Assembly (NCBI RefSeq): GCF_947491795.1
Contig: NZ_CANLKW010000002.1
Location: forward strand, 422,001-486,000
Direction of reading: 5' to 3'
DNA length: 64,000 nucleotides
Origin: an uncultured Roseobacter sp.
GTDB lineage: Bacteria > Pseudomonadota > Alphaproteobacteria > Rhodobacterales > Rhodobacteraceae
How positions within the stretch are numbered: position 1 is the stretch's first letter; each line of letters begins with the position of its first letter. This document shows positions 44,218 to 53,229 of this stretch, piece by piece. The notes beneath the pieces were generated by a model, which saw only the letters and a list, made by a program, of their open reading frames with translations, made no database searches and was not told the origin of the DNA. The translations under genes and the position numbers were made by a program.

Positions 44218-45474
44218 ATGTCCAGTATTCTTACAAACAACAGCGCAATGGTCGCGCTGCAGACGCTGAAGTCCATCAACATGAACCTCGGCAAAGTGCA
44301 GAGCGAAATCTCGACTGGTAAAACGATCGAGAGCGCCAAAGACAACGCCGCGACATGGGCCATCTCCAAAGTGATGTCCTCTGACGTCTCCGGCTTTGAG
44401 GCAATCTCCGACTCGCTGGCGCTGGGTCAGTCCACAGTTGGTGTTGCGTTGAATGCGGCCGAAAGCATCACCGATCTGCTGACGGAAATCAAAGGCAAGG
44501 TTGTAAACGCACAGGAAGACAACGTTGACCGTGCCAAGATTCAGACTGACATCGAAGCACTGACCAATCAGATCTCGTCCATCGCTGGTGCGGCGCAGTT
44601 CAACGGTCTGAACCTTCTGTCGAATGCTGGTTATGATGCAGACAGTGGTACTTCCAGCGTTTTGTCGTCGCTTGACCGTTCAGCCACCGGCGTCGCATCC
44701 TCTAACATCGACGTGGTGAAGCAGGATCTTTCGACAACTGCCGGTGTGTTCAGTGCAACTGGTACCGGTACTGCTGCTAACGCAATGACAGCGAACACAG
44801 TTGCCGTTGGTGCAGCACCAGCCGCCGCCTACACAGTTGTGGCTGCTGATGCGACAGCGGGTGTGATGTTCTCGATCGACTCGCTCGAAGGAACAGCACT
44901 GGCCGATTCCATTGTTGTCAGTGTCAACGACGGCGACACGGTCACAGATATTCAGAATCGTCTCATCACGGCTTTGAACTTTGCGGCTGATAGCCTGGGC
45001 AAAGAGATCACCTTCTCTGCCGATGACACAACTGCGGGTCAGATCAACGCGTCGAATGACAAAGCAGCAGGTGGTGCTGCAAATGCGATCGTAGCAGCTG
45101 ACATGCAGAAGCTCACGGGCGCTACAGACGACGGCGCCACATCCATTGGTGGTAAACTGTCTCTGCTGAACAGCTTTGACGTAACCACTGAAGACGGTGC
45201 AGCCGCTGCTCTGGGTGCTATCGAAGGTCTGATCCAGACATCCATCGACTCTGCTGCTTCTCTTGGTTCCAGCGGTAAGCAAATCGAGACTCAAAACGAG
45301 TTTGTCGGTAAGCTGATCGATGGTCTGACCTCCGGTATCGGCGCGCTGGTTGATGCTGACATGGAAGCTGCTTCTGCCCGCCTTCAGGCACTGCAGACAC
45401 AGCAGCAGCTTGGTGTTCAGGCTCTGTCCATTGCCAACCAGGCACCGCAGACAATCCTGTCGCTCTTCCGGTAA
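44218..45474 (+). CDS. fliC: Flagellin FliC
   Basis: Filament subunit of 418 residues. Both conserved ends are present: the N-terminal D0/D1 (MSSILTNNSAMVALQTLKSI, then SKVMSSDVSGFEAISDSLALG, then FNGLNLLSN) and the C-terminal D1/D0 (LQTQQQLGVQALSIANQAP ending in FR). The central variable part (about 150-300) is rich in Ala, Thr, Asp and Gly, as expected for the exposed domain. Codon use is strongly biased, consistent with high expression. A perfect terminator follows, and flaF and flbT lie downstream. Confidence 0.96.
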   Translation: MSSILTNNSAMVALQTLKSINMNLGKVQSEISTGKTIESAKDNAATWAISKVMSSDVSGFEAISDSLALGQSTVGVALNAAESITDLLTEIKGKVVNAQEDNVDRAKIQTDIEALTNQISSIAGAAQFNGLNLLSNAGYDADSGTSSVLSSLDRSATGVASSNIDVVKQDLSTTAGVFSATGTGTAANAMTANTVAVGAAPAAAYTVVAADATAGVMFSIDSLEGTALADSIVVSVNDGDTVTDIQNRLITALNFAADSLGKEITFSADDTTAGQINASNDKAAGGAANAIVAADMQKLTGATDDGATSIGGKLSLLNSFDVTTEDGAAAALGAIEGLIQTSIDSAASLGSSGKQIETQNEFVGKLIDGLTSGIGALVDADMEAASARLQALQTQQQLGVQALSIANQAPQTILSLFR

Positions 45475-45489
45475 GCAAAACAACTCAAT

Positions 45490-45520
45490 GGGAGCGCGAA
45501 ATTTCGCGCTCCCAACCTTT
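45490..45520 (+). terminator. fliC terminator
   Basis: GGGAGCGCGAAA (45490-45501) followed at once by TTTCGCGCTCCC (45502-45513), a perfect 24-base palindrome, then AACCTTTT. It lies 15 bases after the fliC stop and would work in both directions only weakly, as no T tract lies on the other side. Confidence 0.85.
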
Positions 45521-45548
45521 TCCTGAAGACTGATTAAAGGGTTTCAAA

Positions 45549-45920
45549 GTGAACGCCTTCGCCCAAGCTCAAAGTGCTTACGCTCCGGCATCCTCTCCCA
45601 CTCGAACAGCGCGAAGCGCCGAGTACGAGGTTATTGCGCGGATTTCCTACAGGATAAAAAAAGCAATTAAAACTGATGACTTCAAGTCATTGGCTGAAGC
45701 GCTCTACGAGAACAATAAGCTTTGGACCGCCCTTGCTGTTGATTGTGCAGATGACAGAAACACGCTTCCAGATGATCTGCGGGCAAGCATAATTTCTCTT
45801 TCCATCTTTGTTCAGAAACACATGCACAAAGTGCTGATGAAGGAAGAAAGCGCGGTTCCGTTGCTCGAAATTAATGCCATGATATTGCGTGGCCTGAAAC
45901 AAGAAGGATCCGCGCAATGA
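45549..45920 (+). CDS. flaF: Flagellar biosynthesis regulator FlaF
   Basis: Protein of 123 residues with GTG start. FlaF is a small helical protein of alphaproteobacteria needed for flagellin production and secretion; it acts with FlbT in coupling filament synthesis to assembly. Here the SAYA-type N-terminus (AQSAYAPASSPTRTARSAEY), IARISYRIKKA and the LAEALYENNKLWTALAVDCAD block fit the family. Overlaps flbT by four bases (ATGA). Confidence 0.88.
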   Translation: MNAFAQAQSAYAPASSPTRTARSAEYEVIARISYRIKKAIKTDDFKSLAEALYENNKLWTALAVDCADDRNTLPDDLRASIISLSIFVQKHMHKVLMKEESAVPLLEINAMILRGLKQEGSAQ

Positions 45921-46321
45921 GTGGTCTGGTTTTGAAGCTGAGCCCAAAAGAACGTGTCCTTATCAACGGGGTGGTTATTGAGAATGGCGAAAGACGCAGT
46001 CGGCTGTCCATCATGACGCCAAATGCGAACATCCTTCGTCTTCGCGATGCAATTCACCCTGAAGACGCAAAGACACCTGTAAAGCGCGCCTGTTTTGCAA
46101 TGCAATTGGTATTGTCGGGCGATAAAAGTCCGGAAGACGCGCATTTGCCTTTGCTGCGTCAGATCGAGGAGTTGAGCCAGGTTTTTACCGACGCAGACAG
46201 TCGGAATGTATTGGCAGAGGCCACGCGTGGTTTAGTTGAGGGTGAACACTATCGCGCACTCAAAGCGCTGCGTGCACTGTTGCCACGTGAAGATCGCCTT
46301 CTCGCAGCCAGGCCACACTGA
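45917..46321 (+). CDS. flbT: Flagellin post-transcriptional regulator FlbT
   Basis: Protein of 134 residues. LKLSPKERVLINGVVIENG followed by SRLSIMTPNANILRLRDAI is the typical FlbT N-terminal domain. In Caulobacter FlbT binds the flagellin mRNA leader and promotes its decay until the hook is complete; in other species it can activate. Here it follows flaF and overlaps the DUF1217 gene by one base (TGATG). Regulation of fliC is likely but the direction cannot be told. Confidence 0.9.
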   Translation: MSGLVLKLSPKERVLINGVVIENGERRSRLSIMTPNANILRLRDAIHPEDAKTPVKRACFAMQLVLSGDKSPEDAHLPLLRQIEELSQVFTDADSRNVLAEATRGLVEGEHYRALKALRALLPREDRLLAARPH

Positions 46322-47619
46322 TGTTTTCTCCAATCATTCCGACGTCCGGTCTCAGCGGGTGGTCATACCTTCAGAGAACATACGATACTCAGATCAAGAC
46401 CTTTTCTGAGAATGCAGAGCAGTCACGAGCTATTACTTACTTCGCAGAGAACATCTCCGAAGTGCGTACAGCGAAGGATCTCGTCTCTGACCGCCGCCTT
46501 CTGGAAGTCGCGTTGGGTGCGTTTGGATTGCAGGACGACATTGACAATCGCTTCTTCATTCAAAAAATGCTCGAAGAGGGCTCAACTAATGACGACGCAT
46601 TTGCAAACAGATTTTCTGATCGCCGGTACCTGGAGTTTGTGGAGGCCTTTGGCCTCGGTCCTGGGGAAAGAAGTGATATCGGAACTACAGAATTAACTGA
46701 GCGTATAACATCACTGTACACGTCAAACAGCTTTGAAGTCGCTGCCGGACAGCAAGATGATACCATGCGTGTTGCATTGTATGCGCAGAGAAAACTCGCG
46801 GAACTTGCAGGGCCACCAGTTAAACCGCCAGAAAGAATTGCTGCTGAAGCTGTATCCGAGGCCGTTTCCGAATTCGCCGGTTCTGTCAGTGATGATACTG
46901 AATACTTTGAACGCAACATTGGCCAGATCCAAACTGTCGACGATCTCCTTGGAGATACGAGATTGCTGAAAATTGCCCTCGGTGCATTTGGACTTGACGA
47001 GGACTATCAGGCAATCGTGTCATTCGAGGCGACAACAGAAGTACCTGTAAGTCCGGAACTAGAGAAAATCCGGCAGGTCCTGGTCGAAGGAAGTATTTCC
47101 GATATCGCGTTAGGAAGTACTCTGGAAGATCCTGGCTATAGAAACCTCTCACGCGCATTTGGATTCGGCTTTGCCGAGGATCTTAAATCAAATGACTTCG
47201 GATTCGGTCTCATCATCAACGACCTGTACATTGAACAACAGTTCGAGATACCAGAAGGCGTTGAATTTGAGGGCACTCTGACAATAACAAACGGCCAGTA
47301 TGTACTGGACGATTTCGACACACGTGAAATGTCAAATGACGCCAAGTGGTTCACGATTATGGGTGAGCCACCTTTGCGCGCTCTTTTTGAAAAAGCACTG
47401 AACCTTCCTTCCGAGTTCGGACAGGTTGACGTAGATCAGCAACTCTTAGTGTTCAAAGAACGCTCCAGACAGGTTTTTGGCAGCGATGAACTCAGTATAT
47501 TCACTGATCCTGAAATGACTGAGGACCTGATACAAAAATATATTGTAAGGTCCCAGTTGGATGCCTTCTCTTCGAACACTTCCTCCGCTTCGATCGCGCT
47601 TGCACTGCTGCAGTCGTAG
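46321..47619 (+). CDS. DUF1217 flagellar-locus protein with internal duplication
   Basis: Protein of 432 residues of the DUF1217 family, found in alphaproteobacterial flagellar clusters and of unknown detailed function. It contains at least two copies of one unit: residues near 43-108 (TAKDLVSDRRLLEVALGAFGL, quoted as its first 20 key residues only in part, ending VEAFGLG) and near 200-285 (TVDDLLGDTRLLKIALGAF, ending SRAFGFGF). The C-terminal third has the FTIMGEPPLRALFEKALNLP block. It is coupled to flbT. No signal peptide and no membrane segment are seen; it may be exported through the flagellar apparatus. Confidence 0.8.
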   Translation: MFSPIIPTSGLSGWSYLQRTYDTQIKTFSENAEQSRAITYFAENISEVRTAKDLVSDRRLLEVALGAFGLQDDIDNRFFIQKMLEEGSTNDDAFANRFSDRRYLEFVEAFGLGPGERSDIGTTELTERITSLYTSNSFEVAAGQQDDTMRVALYAQRKLAELAGPPVKPPERIAAEAVSEAVSEFAGSVSDDTEYFERNIGQIQTVDDLLGDTRLLKIALGAFGLDEDYQAIVSFEATTEVPVSPELEKIRQVLVEGSISDIALGSTLEDPGYRNLSRAFGFGFAEDLKSNDFGFGLIINDLYIEQQFEIPEGVEFEGTLTITNGQYVLDDFDTREMSNDAKWFTIMGEPPLRALFEKALNLPSEFGQVDVDQQLLVFKERSRQVFGSDELSIFTDPEMTEDLIQKYIVRSQLDAFSSNTSSASIALALLQS

Positions 47620-47627
47620 GATCTGGC

Positions 47628-49004
47628 TCAGGCCGCAGAGTTCGGACGCCCCGCCCGCGTAGTTGGAACAGCCGACAATTGGTTTCGGTTGCGGCGAAGG
47701 ACAAGTTCAAGCTGGGTAAAGCTGTGCTCGATGGACTTCTTTTCGGTCTTCGAAAGAAAGATGTCCAGTTCGGACCAGATCTGTATCGCCGCATCGACCT
47801 CCGGATCACTGCCGGCAGAATAAAGACCAGCACGTATCATCATGGCGTTTTCATCGTACACTGAAAGCAGGCGGCGTGTTTTGCTGAGCAGCTCGTTTTC
47901 TGGTTCACTCGCGGCTGCGGGCAGGCTGCGAGACACGGATCGAAGCACGTCGATCGCAGGGTAACGGCCTCGTTCTGCTATGCTTCTGTCGAGAACGACA
48001 TGCCCATCCAGAACACCTCTCAGAATATCTGCTACAGGTTCATCCATATCAGAACCGGCAACAAGTACACTGAAGACACCGGTTATGTCGCCCTGCATCC
48101 GCGCGCCAGGACCTGCGCGCTCGCACAGCGACATGATCAGGTGAGCGGTTGAGGGTGGAAACCCGCGCAGGACGGGGGCCTCACCGGCGGCAACTGCGAC
48201 TTCTCTGTGTGCTTCGGCGAAGCGTGTGATTGAATCGGCAAGCAGCAGAACAGAAGATCCGCGATCCCGAAAATGCTCGGCAACAGACATGGCAGCCCAG
48301 GCGCAACGGCGTCTGATCAGCGGTGACTGGTCGGAGGTCGCACAAACGACAACGGCCCTGCGCAGTCCTTCTTCCCCCAGTACATCTTCGATGAAATGCC
48401 GCAGTTCCCGCCCGCGTTCGCCGATCAGTGCGATAACGACAATGTCCGCAGACATATTCTGTGCGAGGTGCCCGAGTAAGCTCGACTTCCCTACGCCCGA
48501 CCCGGAAAACAGACCGATTCGTTGGCCCTTCACGACAGGCAAAAGTGTGTTCAGAACAGTAAGCCCCGTGTTTATCCTGTCACCCATCGCACGCCTTTGT
48601 GCCGGGTCAGGGGGGGCATTTCTGAGACTGCGGGACAGAGATCCGCGCAATAGCGGTTTGCCGTCCAAAGGATTTCCGAACGGGTCGATAATGCGTCCCA
48701 TCCACGAATCAGACGGCGCAATACCACGGGCTTGCAGCAGCGCTGCGCGATCATTCAGGGCAACGCCGTCAGGTGCCTGGTCCGGCAAAAGCACCAGTTC
48801 ATCCCCTTCCAGCTGCAGAATTTCGCCGGAAAGCGGTTCGCCCAAACGATAAACCATCGCAAGATCGCCAATTCGCGCTTTGCCCGCGAGACCGGAAATA
48901 TGAATCAGGCCGGCTTCTACCCGTGTGACCCGCCCAATGGCGCGCACCGGATTCAATTCTGTGATCTGAGCGGTGAGATCTTCGAAGGGAATATGCTGTG
49001 ACAT
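47628..49004 (-). CDS. fliI: Flagellar export ATPase FliI
   Basis: Hexameric ATPase at the base of the flagellar type III export gate. With the start at MSQHIPF the protein has 458 residues. Walker A GSGVGKSS lies at residues 168-175; ERGRELRHFIED, VLLLADSITRFAEAHREV and GDITGVFSVLVAGSD follow as expected for the F1-beta-like fold. AAGGA precedes the start. The upstream open part (22 codons) overlaps the divergent flgB promoter and is probably not translated. FliH and FliJ partners are not adjacent. Confidence 0.94.
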   Translation of the reverse strand: MSQHIPFEDLTAQITELNPVRAIGRVTRVEAGLIHISGLAGKARIGDLAMVYRLGEPLSGEILQLEGDELVLLPDQAPDGVALNDRAALLQARGIAPSDSWMGRIIDPFGNPLDGKPLLRGSLSRSLRNAPPDPAQRRAMGDRINTGLTVLNTLLPVVKGQRIGLFSGSGVGKSSLLGHLAQNMSADIVVIALIGERGRELRHFIEDVLGEEGLRRAVVVCATSDQSPLIRRRCAWAAMSVAEHFRDRGSSVLLLADSITRFAEAHREVAVAAGEAPVLRGFPPSTAHLIMSLCERAGPGARMQGDITGVFSVLVAGSDMDEPVADILRGVLDGHVVLDRSIAERGRYPAIDVLRSVSRSLPAAASEPENELLSKTRRLLSVYDENAMMIRAGLYSAGSDPEVDAAIQIWSELDIFLSKTEKKSIEHSFTQLELVLRRNRNQLSAVPTTRAGRPNSAA

Positions 49005-49085
49005 GATGATCCTTTTGTGTCCGCAAACCCTTTCTAAAGGAATCACAGTTAAGCCTTGATGAAACCGCACGAGGGAGAAACCCCG

Positions 49086-49484
49086 ATGTTTGAAAAACTT
49101 GATGTCTTCAGGATGTCACATGCAATGGCCGTTCACGCGGGCCAGAAACAGGCTGTATCGGCGCAGAATGTCGCCAATGCAGATACGCCTGATTACAAGG
49201 CGCGTACGGTCCTGCCGTTTTCCGAAACTTTCAGCCGCGATGACAGTGTTGTTGGTGGCCTTTCGCAACGCGCGACCCGCGGTCTGCACATGCATGGGGC
49301 CTCCGCCGGCGAAATGCCTGACCCGGTTTTGGACCGGACTGCACCAGAAGCTCCGAATGGAAATACCGTTTCGCTCGAGGGCGAAATGCTGAAATCGCTG
49401 GATGCCAAGCGGCAGCACGACCGTGCGCTGGCAATCTACAAGTCTTCCATGACAATCCTGCGCGCAACCCTCAGCCGCGCCTGA
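49086..49484 (+). CDS. flgB: Flagellar proximal rod protein FlgB
   Basis: Rod subunit of 132 residues, first gene of a nine-gene rod, export and ring operon. RMSHAMAVHAGQKQAVSAQ and NVANADTPDYKARTVLPF are the usual N-terminal motif (ANxDTPxYKA) of FlgB. The start at MFEKLD has GGGAG about eight bases upstream; a Met ten codons before it lies in the promoter. A CtrA-like sequence (TTAA-N7-TGAA) sits at 49049-49063. Confidence 0.93.
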   Translation: MFEKLDVFRMSHAMAVHAGQKQAVSAQNVANADTPDYKARTVLPFSETFSRDDSVVGGLSQRATRGLHMHGASAGEMPDPVLDRTAPEAPNGNTVSLEGEMLKSLDAKRQHDRALAIYKSSMTILRATLSRA

Positions 49485-49498
49485 CCCTGGAGAAGATA

Positions 49499-49891
49499 AT
49501 GAGTGAATTCGCAAAAGCACTGACTGTCACTACAAGCGGGCTCAAAGCCCAGGCAACCCGGCTGCGTCATCTTGCCGAGAATATTTCCAATGCCGATACC
49601 CCCGGGTACCGCCGGAAACTGGTGTCGTTTGAAACAGCCTTTAACGCCGGAAGCAATGTTTCTGAGGTTGAAACAAGCCGCGTCCGTCTCGATCGGACAA
49701 GCTTGGAACGTGTCTTTGACCCATCGCATCCGATGGCAGATGGAGATGGCTACTTTGACGGATCGAATGTTGATCTTCTGATTGAACTCGGCGACGCGCG
49801 TGAAGCGCAGCGCAGCTATGAGGCCAATCTGAAAGTATTTGAACAGACACGGAAAATGTCGAGCAGTCTTATGGAGCTGCTCAGAAAGTAA
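49499..49891 (+). CDS. flgC: Flagellar proximal rod protein FlgC
   Basis: Rod subunit of 130 residues. The N-terminal flg_bb_rod motif reads LRHLAENISNADTPGYRRK, and SYEANLKVFEQTRKMSSSLMEL closes the C-terminus as in other FlgC proteins. GGAG precedes the start by six bases. 14 bases separate it from flgB and 47 from fliE. Confidence 0.94.
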   Translation: MSEFAKALTVTTSGLKAQATRLRHLAENISNADTPGYRRKLVSFETAFNAGSNVSEVETSRVRLDRTSLERVFDPSHPMADGDGYFDGSNVDLLIELGDAREAQRSYEANLKVFEQTRKMSSSLMELLRK

Positions 49892-49938
49892 CGAGTTAAC
49901 CGGCGCGGTGAAACCGCGTGCGTAAAAGGAGATCCAGA

Positions 49939-50265
49939 ATGGATATGAAAGCAGTATCAGCAATTCAGAAGTTTACGGACTCACGTGCTTCTTCCGCTAT
50001 TCAGAGCTATGTTCAGGCCAGGCCAGCGACAGAGCCCAAGCCTGAAGAAGCTGGGATGGCAGAGACAGCTGGCAAGATCGTTGTGGACTTTGCCGAAACC
50101 CTCGCACAGAGCGAAGAAATTGCCAAAGCCTCGATGGTAGGCGACGCTGATCCGCATGCACTTGTGCAGGCACTTGCGCAGACGGAACTTGCTGTGGAAG
50201 CAGCGGTCACCGTGCGCAACAAGGTCGTCGAAGCATACCAGGAAATTCTGAGGATGCCGGTCTGA
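49939..50265 (+). CDS. fliE: Flagellar hook-basal body protein FliE
   Basis: Protein of 108 residues that joins the MS ring to the proximal rod. The C-terminal half DPHALVQALAQTELAVEAAVTVRNKVVEAYQEILRMPV (quoted as residues 71-108; the key pattern is VQALAQTELAVEAAVTVR and AYQEILRMPV) is typical. AGGAG precedes the Met at 49939; an in-frame Met seven codons upstream lacks a site. One base separates it from fliQ. Confidence 0.92.
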   Translation: MDMKAVSAIQKFTDSRASSAIQSYVQARPATEPKPEEAGMAETAGKIVVDFAETLAQSEEIAKASMVGDADPHALVQALAQTELAVEAAVTVRNKVVEAYQEILRMPV

Positions 50266-50266
50266 T

Positions 50267-50536
50267 ATGGCCGATGAGCTCATCTTTTTTGACACGTTGC
50301 GTCATGGCCTTTGGGTCGCGGTCATCATTTCGATTCCGATCCTGACGGCGGCACTGATTACGGGTGTGTCCATTGGCCTGGTACAGGCGCTGACATCCAT
50401 TCAGGAAATGACGCTGACGTTCGTTCCGAAACTGGCGGCCATCGTGCTCGTCTTCTGGTTGTCGATGGGCTTCATGACGCAAACACTCGTCGCGTTTTTC
50501 AAAGACATGATCATCCCGCTGATCGTCGGAGGCTGA
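50267..50536 (+). CDS. fliQ: Flagellar export gate protein FliQ
   Basis: Integral membrane protein of 89 residues with two transmembrane segments (about 16-38 and 52-74), a component of the FliP-FliQ-FliR export core. TLRHGLWVAVIISIPILTAA and GLVQALTSIQEMTLTFVPK match the family. It lies between fliE and flgF. FliR and FlhA/FlhB are encoded on the other strand 5 kb on; fliP is not in the window. Confidence 0.94.
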   Translation: MADELIFFDTLRHGLWVAVIISIPILTAALITGVSIGLVQALTSIQEMTLTFVPKLAAIVLVFWLSMGFMTQTLVAFFKDMIIPLIVGG

Positions 50537-50538
50537 GT

Positions 50539-51252
50539 ATGGAAAACACTGGTTATACAACTCTTACAAGACAGTCCGGTCTGATGCGTGAAATGCGGAT
50601 CGTGGCCAACAATATCGCCAACGCCGCAACATCAGGATATCGCCAGGAGGGGATGGTCTTCTCTGAATACGTTCAGTCCATTGATGGCGCCAGCAGCCTG
50701 TCGATGGGTCAGGGTAATTCCCGGCACACATCTCTGGAACAGGGCACTCTGACGCAAACCGGCGGAACATTTGATTTTGCAATCGAAGGCGACGGCTTTT
50801 TCCTCATTGCAACACCGTCCGGAGAGCGGCTGACACGAGCCGGTGCATTTTCGCCCAACGCCGCTGGTGATCTGGTTACCGCAGACGGATATCAGGTGCT
50901 GGATCCGGGTGGAGCGCCGGTCTTTGTGCCCGCAGGTGTAGGCGACATCGCTGTAGCCGCTGACGGTACGATATCGGCCGAAGGTAATCCTATCGGGCAG
51001 ATTGGCGTTGTCCGCCCGCTTGAGCCGCAGCAGATGGTGCGCGAAGACGGTGTCATGTTTCGTGCGGACGCAGGTTATGAACCTGCCGAAGGGTCTAATG
51101 TGCTGCAGAGATTTGTTGAAAGCTCAAACGTCGATTCAATCCTGCAGATCACCAGAATGATTGAGGTTCAGCGGGCCTATGAGCTCGGGGCAAGTTTCCT
51201 CGAGGCAGAAGATGAGCGAATTCGTCAGGCGCTGAAAGCGCTGTCACAGTAA
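50539..51252 (+). CDS. flgF: Flagellar proximal rod protein FlgF
   Basis: Rod protein of 237 residues, starting three bases after fliQ with GGAGG before it. REMRIVANNIANAATSGYRQ is the N-terminal rod motif, EGDGFFLIATPSGERLTRAG the following strand-rich block, and the C-terminal coiled segment ends with IEVQRAYELGASFLE. The frame is open further upstream only as an alternative reading of fliQ. FlgF is distinguished from FlgG by its shorter length and the FFLI block. Confidence 0.93.
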   Translation: MENTGYTTLTRQSGLMREMRIVANNIANAATSGYRQEGMVFSEYVQSIDGASSLSMGQGNSRHTSLEQGTLTQTGGTFDFAIEGDGFFLIATPSGERLTRAGAFSPNAAGDLVTADGYQVLDPGGAPVFVPAGVGDIAVAADGTISAEGNPIGQIGVVRPLEPQQMVREDGVMFRADAGYEPAEGSNVLQRFVESSNVDSILQITRMIEVQRAYELGASFLEAEDERIRQALKALSQ

Positions 51253-51271
51253 ACAGTCGAAGGAGTAAACC

Positions 51272-52057
51272 ATGCGTGCACTGAAAATTGCAGCCACCGG
51301 GATGAGCGCTCAGCAAATGCGTGTCGAGACCATCTCAAACAACCTCTCAAACATGAGCACCACAGGCTACAATGCGCGTCGCGCGGAATTTGCGGACCTG
51401 CATTACCAGCAGATGATGAGACCAGGAACAATCAATGCCACTGATGGTACCGTTCTGCCGACGGGAGTTCAGCTGGGTCTCGGTGTGCGCCCCGCGGCGG
51501 TGTCGGTTCAGCTCCAGCAGGGGTCTCTCAGTGCAACGGGCGGTGATCTGGATATTGCGATCGAGGGGTCGGGCTATCTTGAGGTCGTGCTGCCATCGGG
51601 GCTGACTGCATATACACGCGATGGTGGTTTGAAACGTACCGGCGAAGGCCTGATCGTGAATTCTGACGGGTTCGCCGTGCAGCCGGAAATCGTTATTCCC
51701 GACGACGCGCGCAGCATCTCTATCAATGCCTCTGGCGAGGTGTTTGCCTATTTCGCAGACAATCCCGATGCCCAGCTTCTTGGTCAGTTCAATCTGACTG
51801 GTTTTACAAATGCCAAGGGTCTTGAGGCGCTGGGAGGCAATTTGTTTGCCGAGACTGAAGCATCCGGCCCTCCGCTGGTTTCGACGCCGGGAGAAGACGG
51901 GCTCGGTACTGTTCGGCAGGGTTTTCTTGAAGACAGTTCCGTTGATGCTGTCCGGGAAATCACGGAGCTGATCGAGGCGCAGCGTGGCTATGAGATGAAC
52001 GCCAAAGTCATTTCAGCAGCCGACCAGATGATGGGCGCGACCACGCAGATCCGATGA
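51272..52057 (+). CDS. flgG: Flagellar distal rod protein FlgG
   Basis: Rod protein of 261 residues, preceded by AAGGAG. MRALKIAATGMSAQQMRVET and NNLSNMSTTGYNARRAEF are the standard FlgG start, and the C-terminal ELIEAQRGYEMNAKVISAADQM closes it. This is the normal full length. Overlaps flgA by four bases (ATGA). Confidence 0.96.
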   Translation: MRALKIAATGMSAQQMRVETISNNLSNMSTTGYNARRAEFADLHYQQMMRPGTINATDGTVLPTGVQLGLGVRPAAVSVQLQQGSLSATGGDLDIAIEGSGYLEVVLPSGLTAYTRDGGLKRTGEGLIVNSDGFAVQPEIVIPDDARSISINASGEVFAYFADNPDAQLLGQFNLTGFTNAKGLEALGGNLFAETEASGPPLVSTPGEDGLGTVRQGFLEDSSVDAVREITELIEAQRGYEMNAKVISAADQMMGATTQIR

Positions 52058-52473
52058 TCAGCAGGTTTTTAACATCAGTACTATGCCTGTTTCCAGGTCT
52101 GGTTTTCGCGGATGCAGTTGTTGCCACGCGTACAGTCAAGGCGACAGCGATCATCACAGAACTGGATGTTAAGGTAATTTCTGGCGAGATTCCGGGCTCT
52201 TTTGATGCGATCCACAACGTTATCGGTCAGGAAGCGCGCACGACGCTTTATGCGGGCCGACCAGTTCGGTTCGATGATGTTGGTCCGCCGGCAATCGTCG
52301 CGCGAAACCAGATCGTCCCACTGAGATTTGAAGCATCCGGCCTCGTTATCGCGACAGAAGGAAGGTCTCTGGAGCGCGGTGCGGCAGGGGACAGGGTCAG
52401 GATTATGAACCTTGCCTCGCGAAAGACACTCTTTGGACAGGTGCAGCCCGATGGCTCTGTTCTGGTCAGGTAA
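52054..52473 (+). CDS. flgA: Flagellar P-ring assembly chaperone FlgA
   Basis: Periplasmic protein of 139 residues with a Sec signal peptide (cleavage after VFADA, about residue 20). The remainder is the SAF-type domain: VIGQEARTTLYAGRPVRFDD and GAAGDRVRIMNLASRKTLFG. It is the short form, lacking the N-terminal extra domain of enterobacterial FlgA. It would assist FlgI, whose gene is not in the window. Overlaps flgG. Confidence 0.91.
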   Translation: MISRFLTSVLCLFPGLVFADAVVATRTVKATAIITELDVKVISGEIPGSFDAIHNVIGQEARTTLYAGRPVRFDDVGPPAIVARNQIVPLRFEASGLVIATEGRSLERGAAGDRVRIMNLASRKTLFGQVQPDGSVLVR

Positions 52474-52485
52474 ACAGGAAGTAAA

Positions 52486-53217
52486 ATGAAGCAAATTTTT
52501 ATATCTGCCCTCGCAATGAGCTTTGCAGTTTCAGGGTGCGCGCGACTTGATCACCTCGGCAAAGCACCGTCCTTCAGCCCCGCTATGGCAACCAGCGAGC
52601 ACAATGCGATGCTTTCGCCTGGCTTGCCGGTAACGGCTGATGCCTCGTCACCTACCGAAGCTGCGTCGCTTTGGTCGGGCGCCCGGCAATCGCTGCTGGG
52701 AGACAGAAGGGCAATTCAAAAAGGCGATATACTTACAGTTGTGATTGAAATCGATGAAGAGGCTGAAATTTCAAATGCAACCGATCGATCCAGATCCGGA
52801 TCGGAGAGCCTCGGCATTCCTAGCCTCTTTGGTTTACCTCAGAGAATTGACGAACGTTTGCCTGACGGCGCATCAACAACTGATGCTGTGTCGATCAATT
52901 CCTCCAGCAGTTCTTCGGGCGACGGATCAGTTAAACGAAACGAAAAACTGACGCTGCGTGTCGCGGCGACAATTGTCGATGTCTTACCAAACGGTGTTCT
53001 GTCGATTGCCGGCAGTCAGGAGCTTCGCGTTAACTTTGAAATGCGCGAACTGCTGGTCACGGGGTATGTCCGTCCGGAAGATATCTCGCGACAGAATGAA
53101 ATCACATACGACAAAATCGCGACCGCGAGGGTTTCCTATGGCGGCCGGGGCCAGATCAGTGACGTACAGCAACCGCGGATGGGCCAGCAGGTACTTGATG
53201 CAATTCTGCCCTTTTGA
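52486..53217 (+). CDS. flgH: Flagellar L-ring lipoprotein FlgH
   Basis: Outer-membrane ring protein of 243 residues. A lipoprotein signal with lipobox VSGC (Cys18) is followed by the usual FlgH core: SLWSGARQSLLGDRRAIQKGDILTV and, near the end, VRPEDISRQNEITYDKIATARVSYGG (quoted in two parts; the key blocks are LLGDRRAIQKGDILTV and RPEDISRQNEI). Start has a GGAAG site. flgI, usually next to it, is absent. Confidence 0.94.
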   Translation: MKQIFISALAMSFAVSGCARLDHLGKAPSFSPAMATSEHNAMLSPGLPVTADASSPTEAASLWSGARQSLLGDRRAIQKGDILTVVIEIDEEAEISNATDRSRSGSESLGIPSLFGLPQRIDERLPDGASTTDAVSINSSSSSSGDGSVKRNEKLTLRVAATIVDVLPNGVLSIAGSQELRVNFEMRELLVTGYVRPEDISRQNEITYDKIATARVSYGGRGQISDVQQPRMGQQVLDAILPF

Positions 53218-53229
53218 AAGTGAGCCGAG

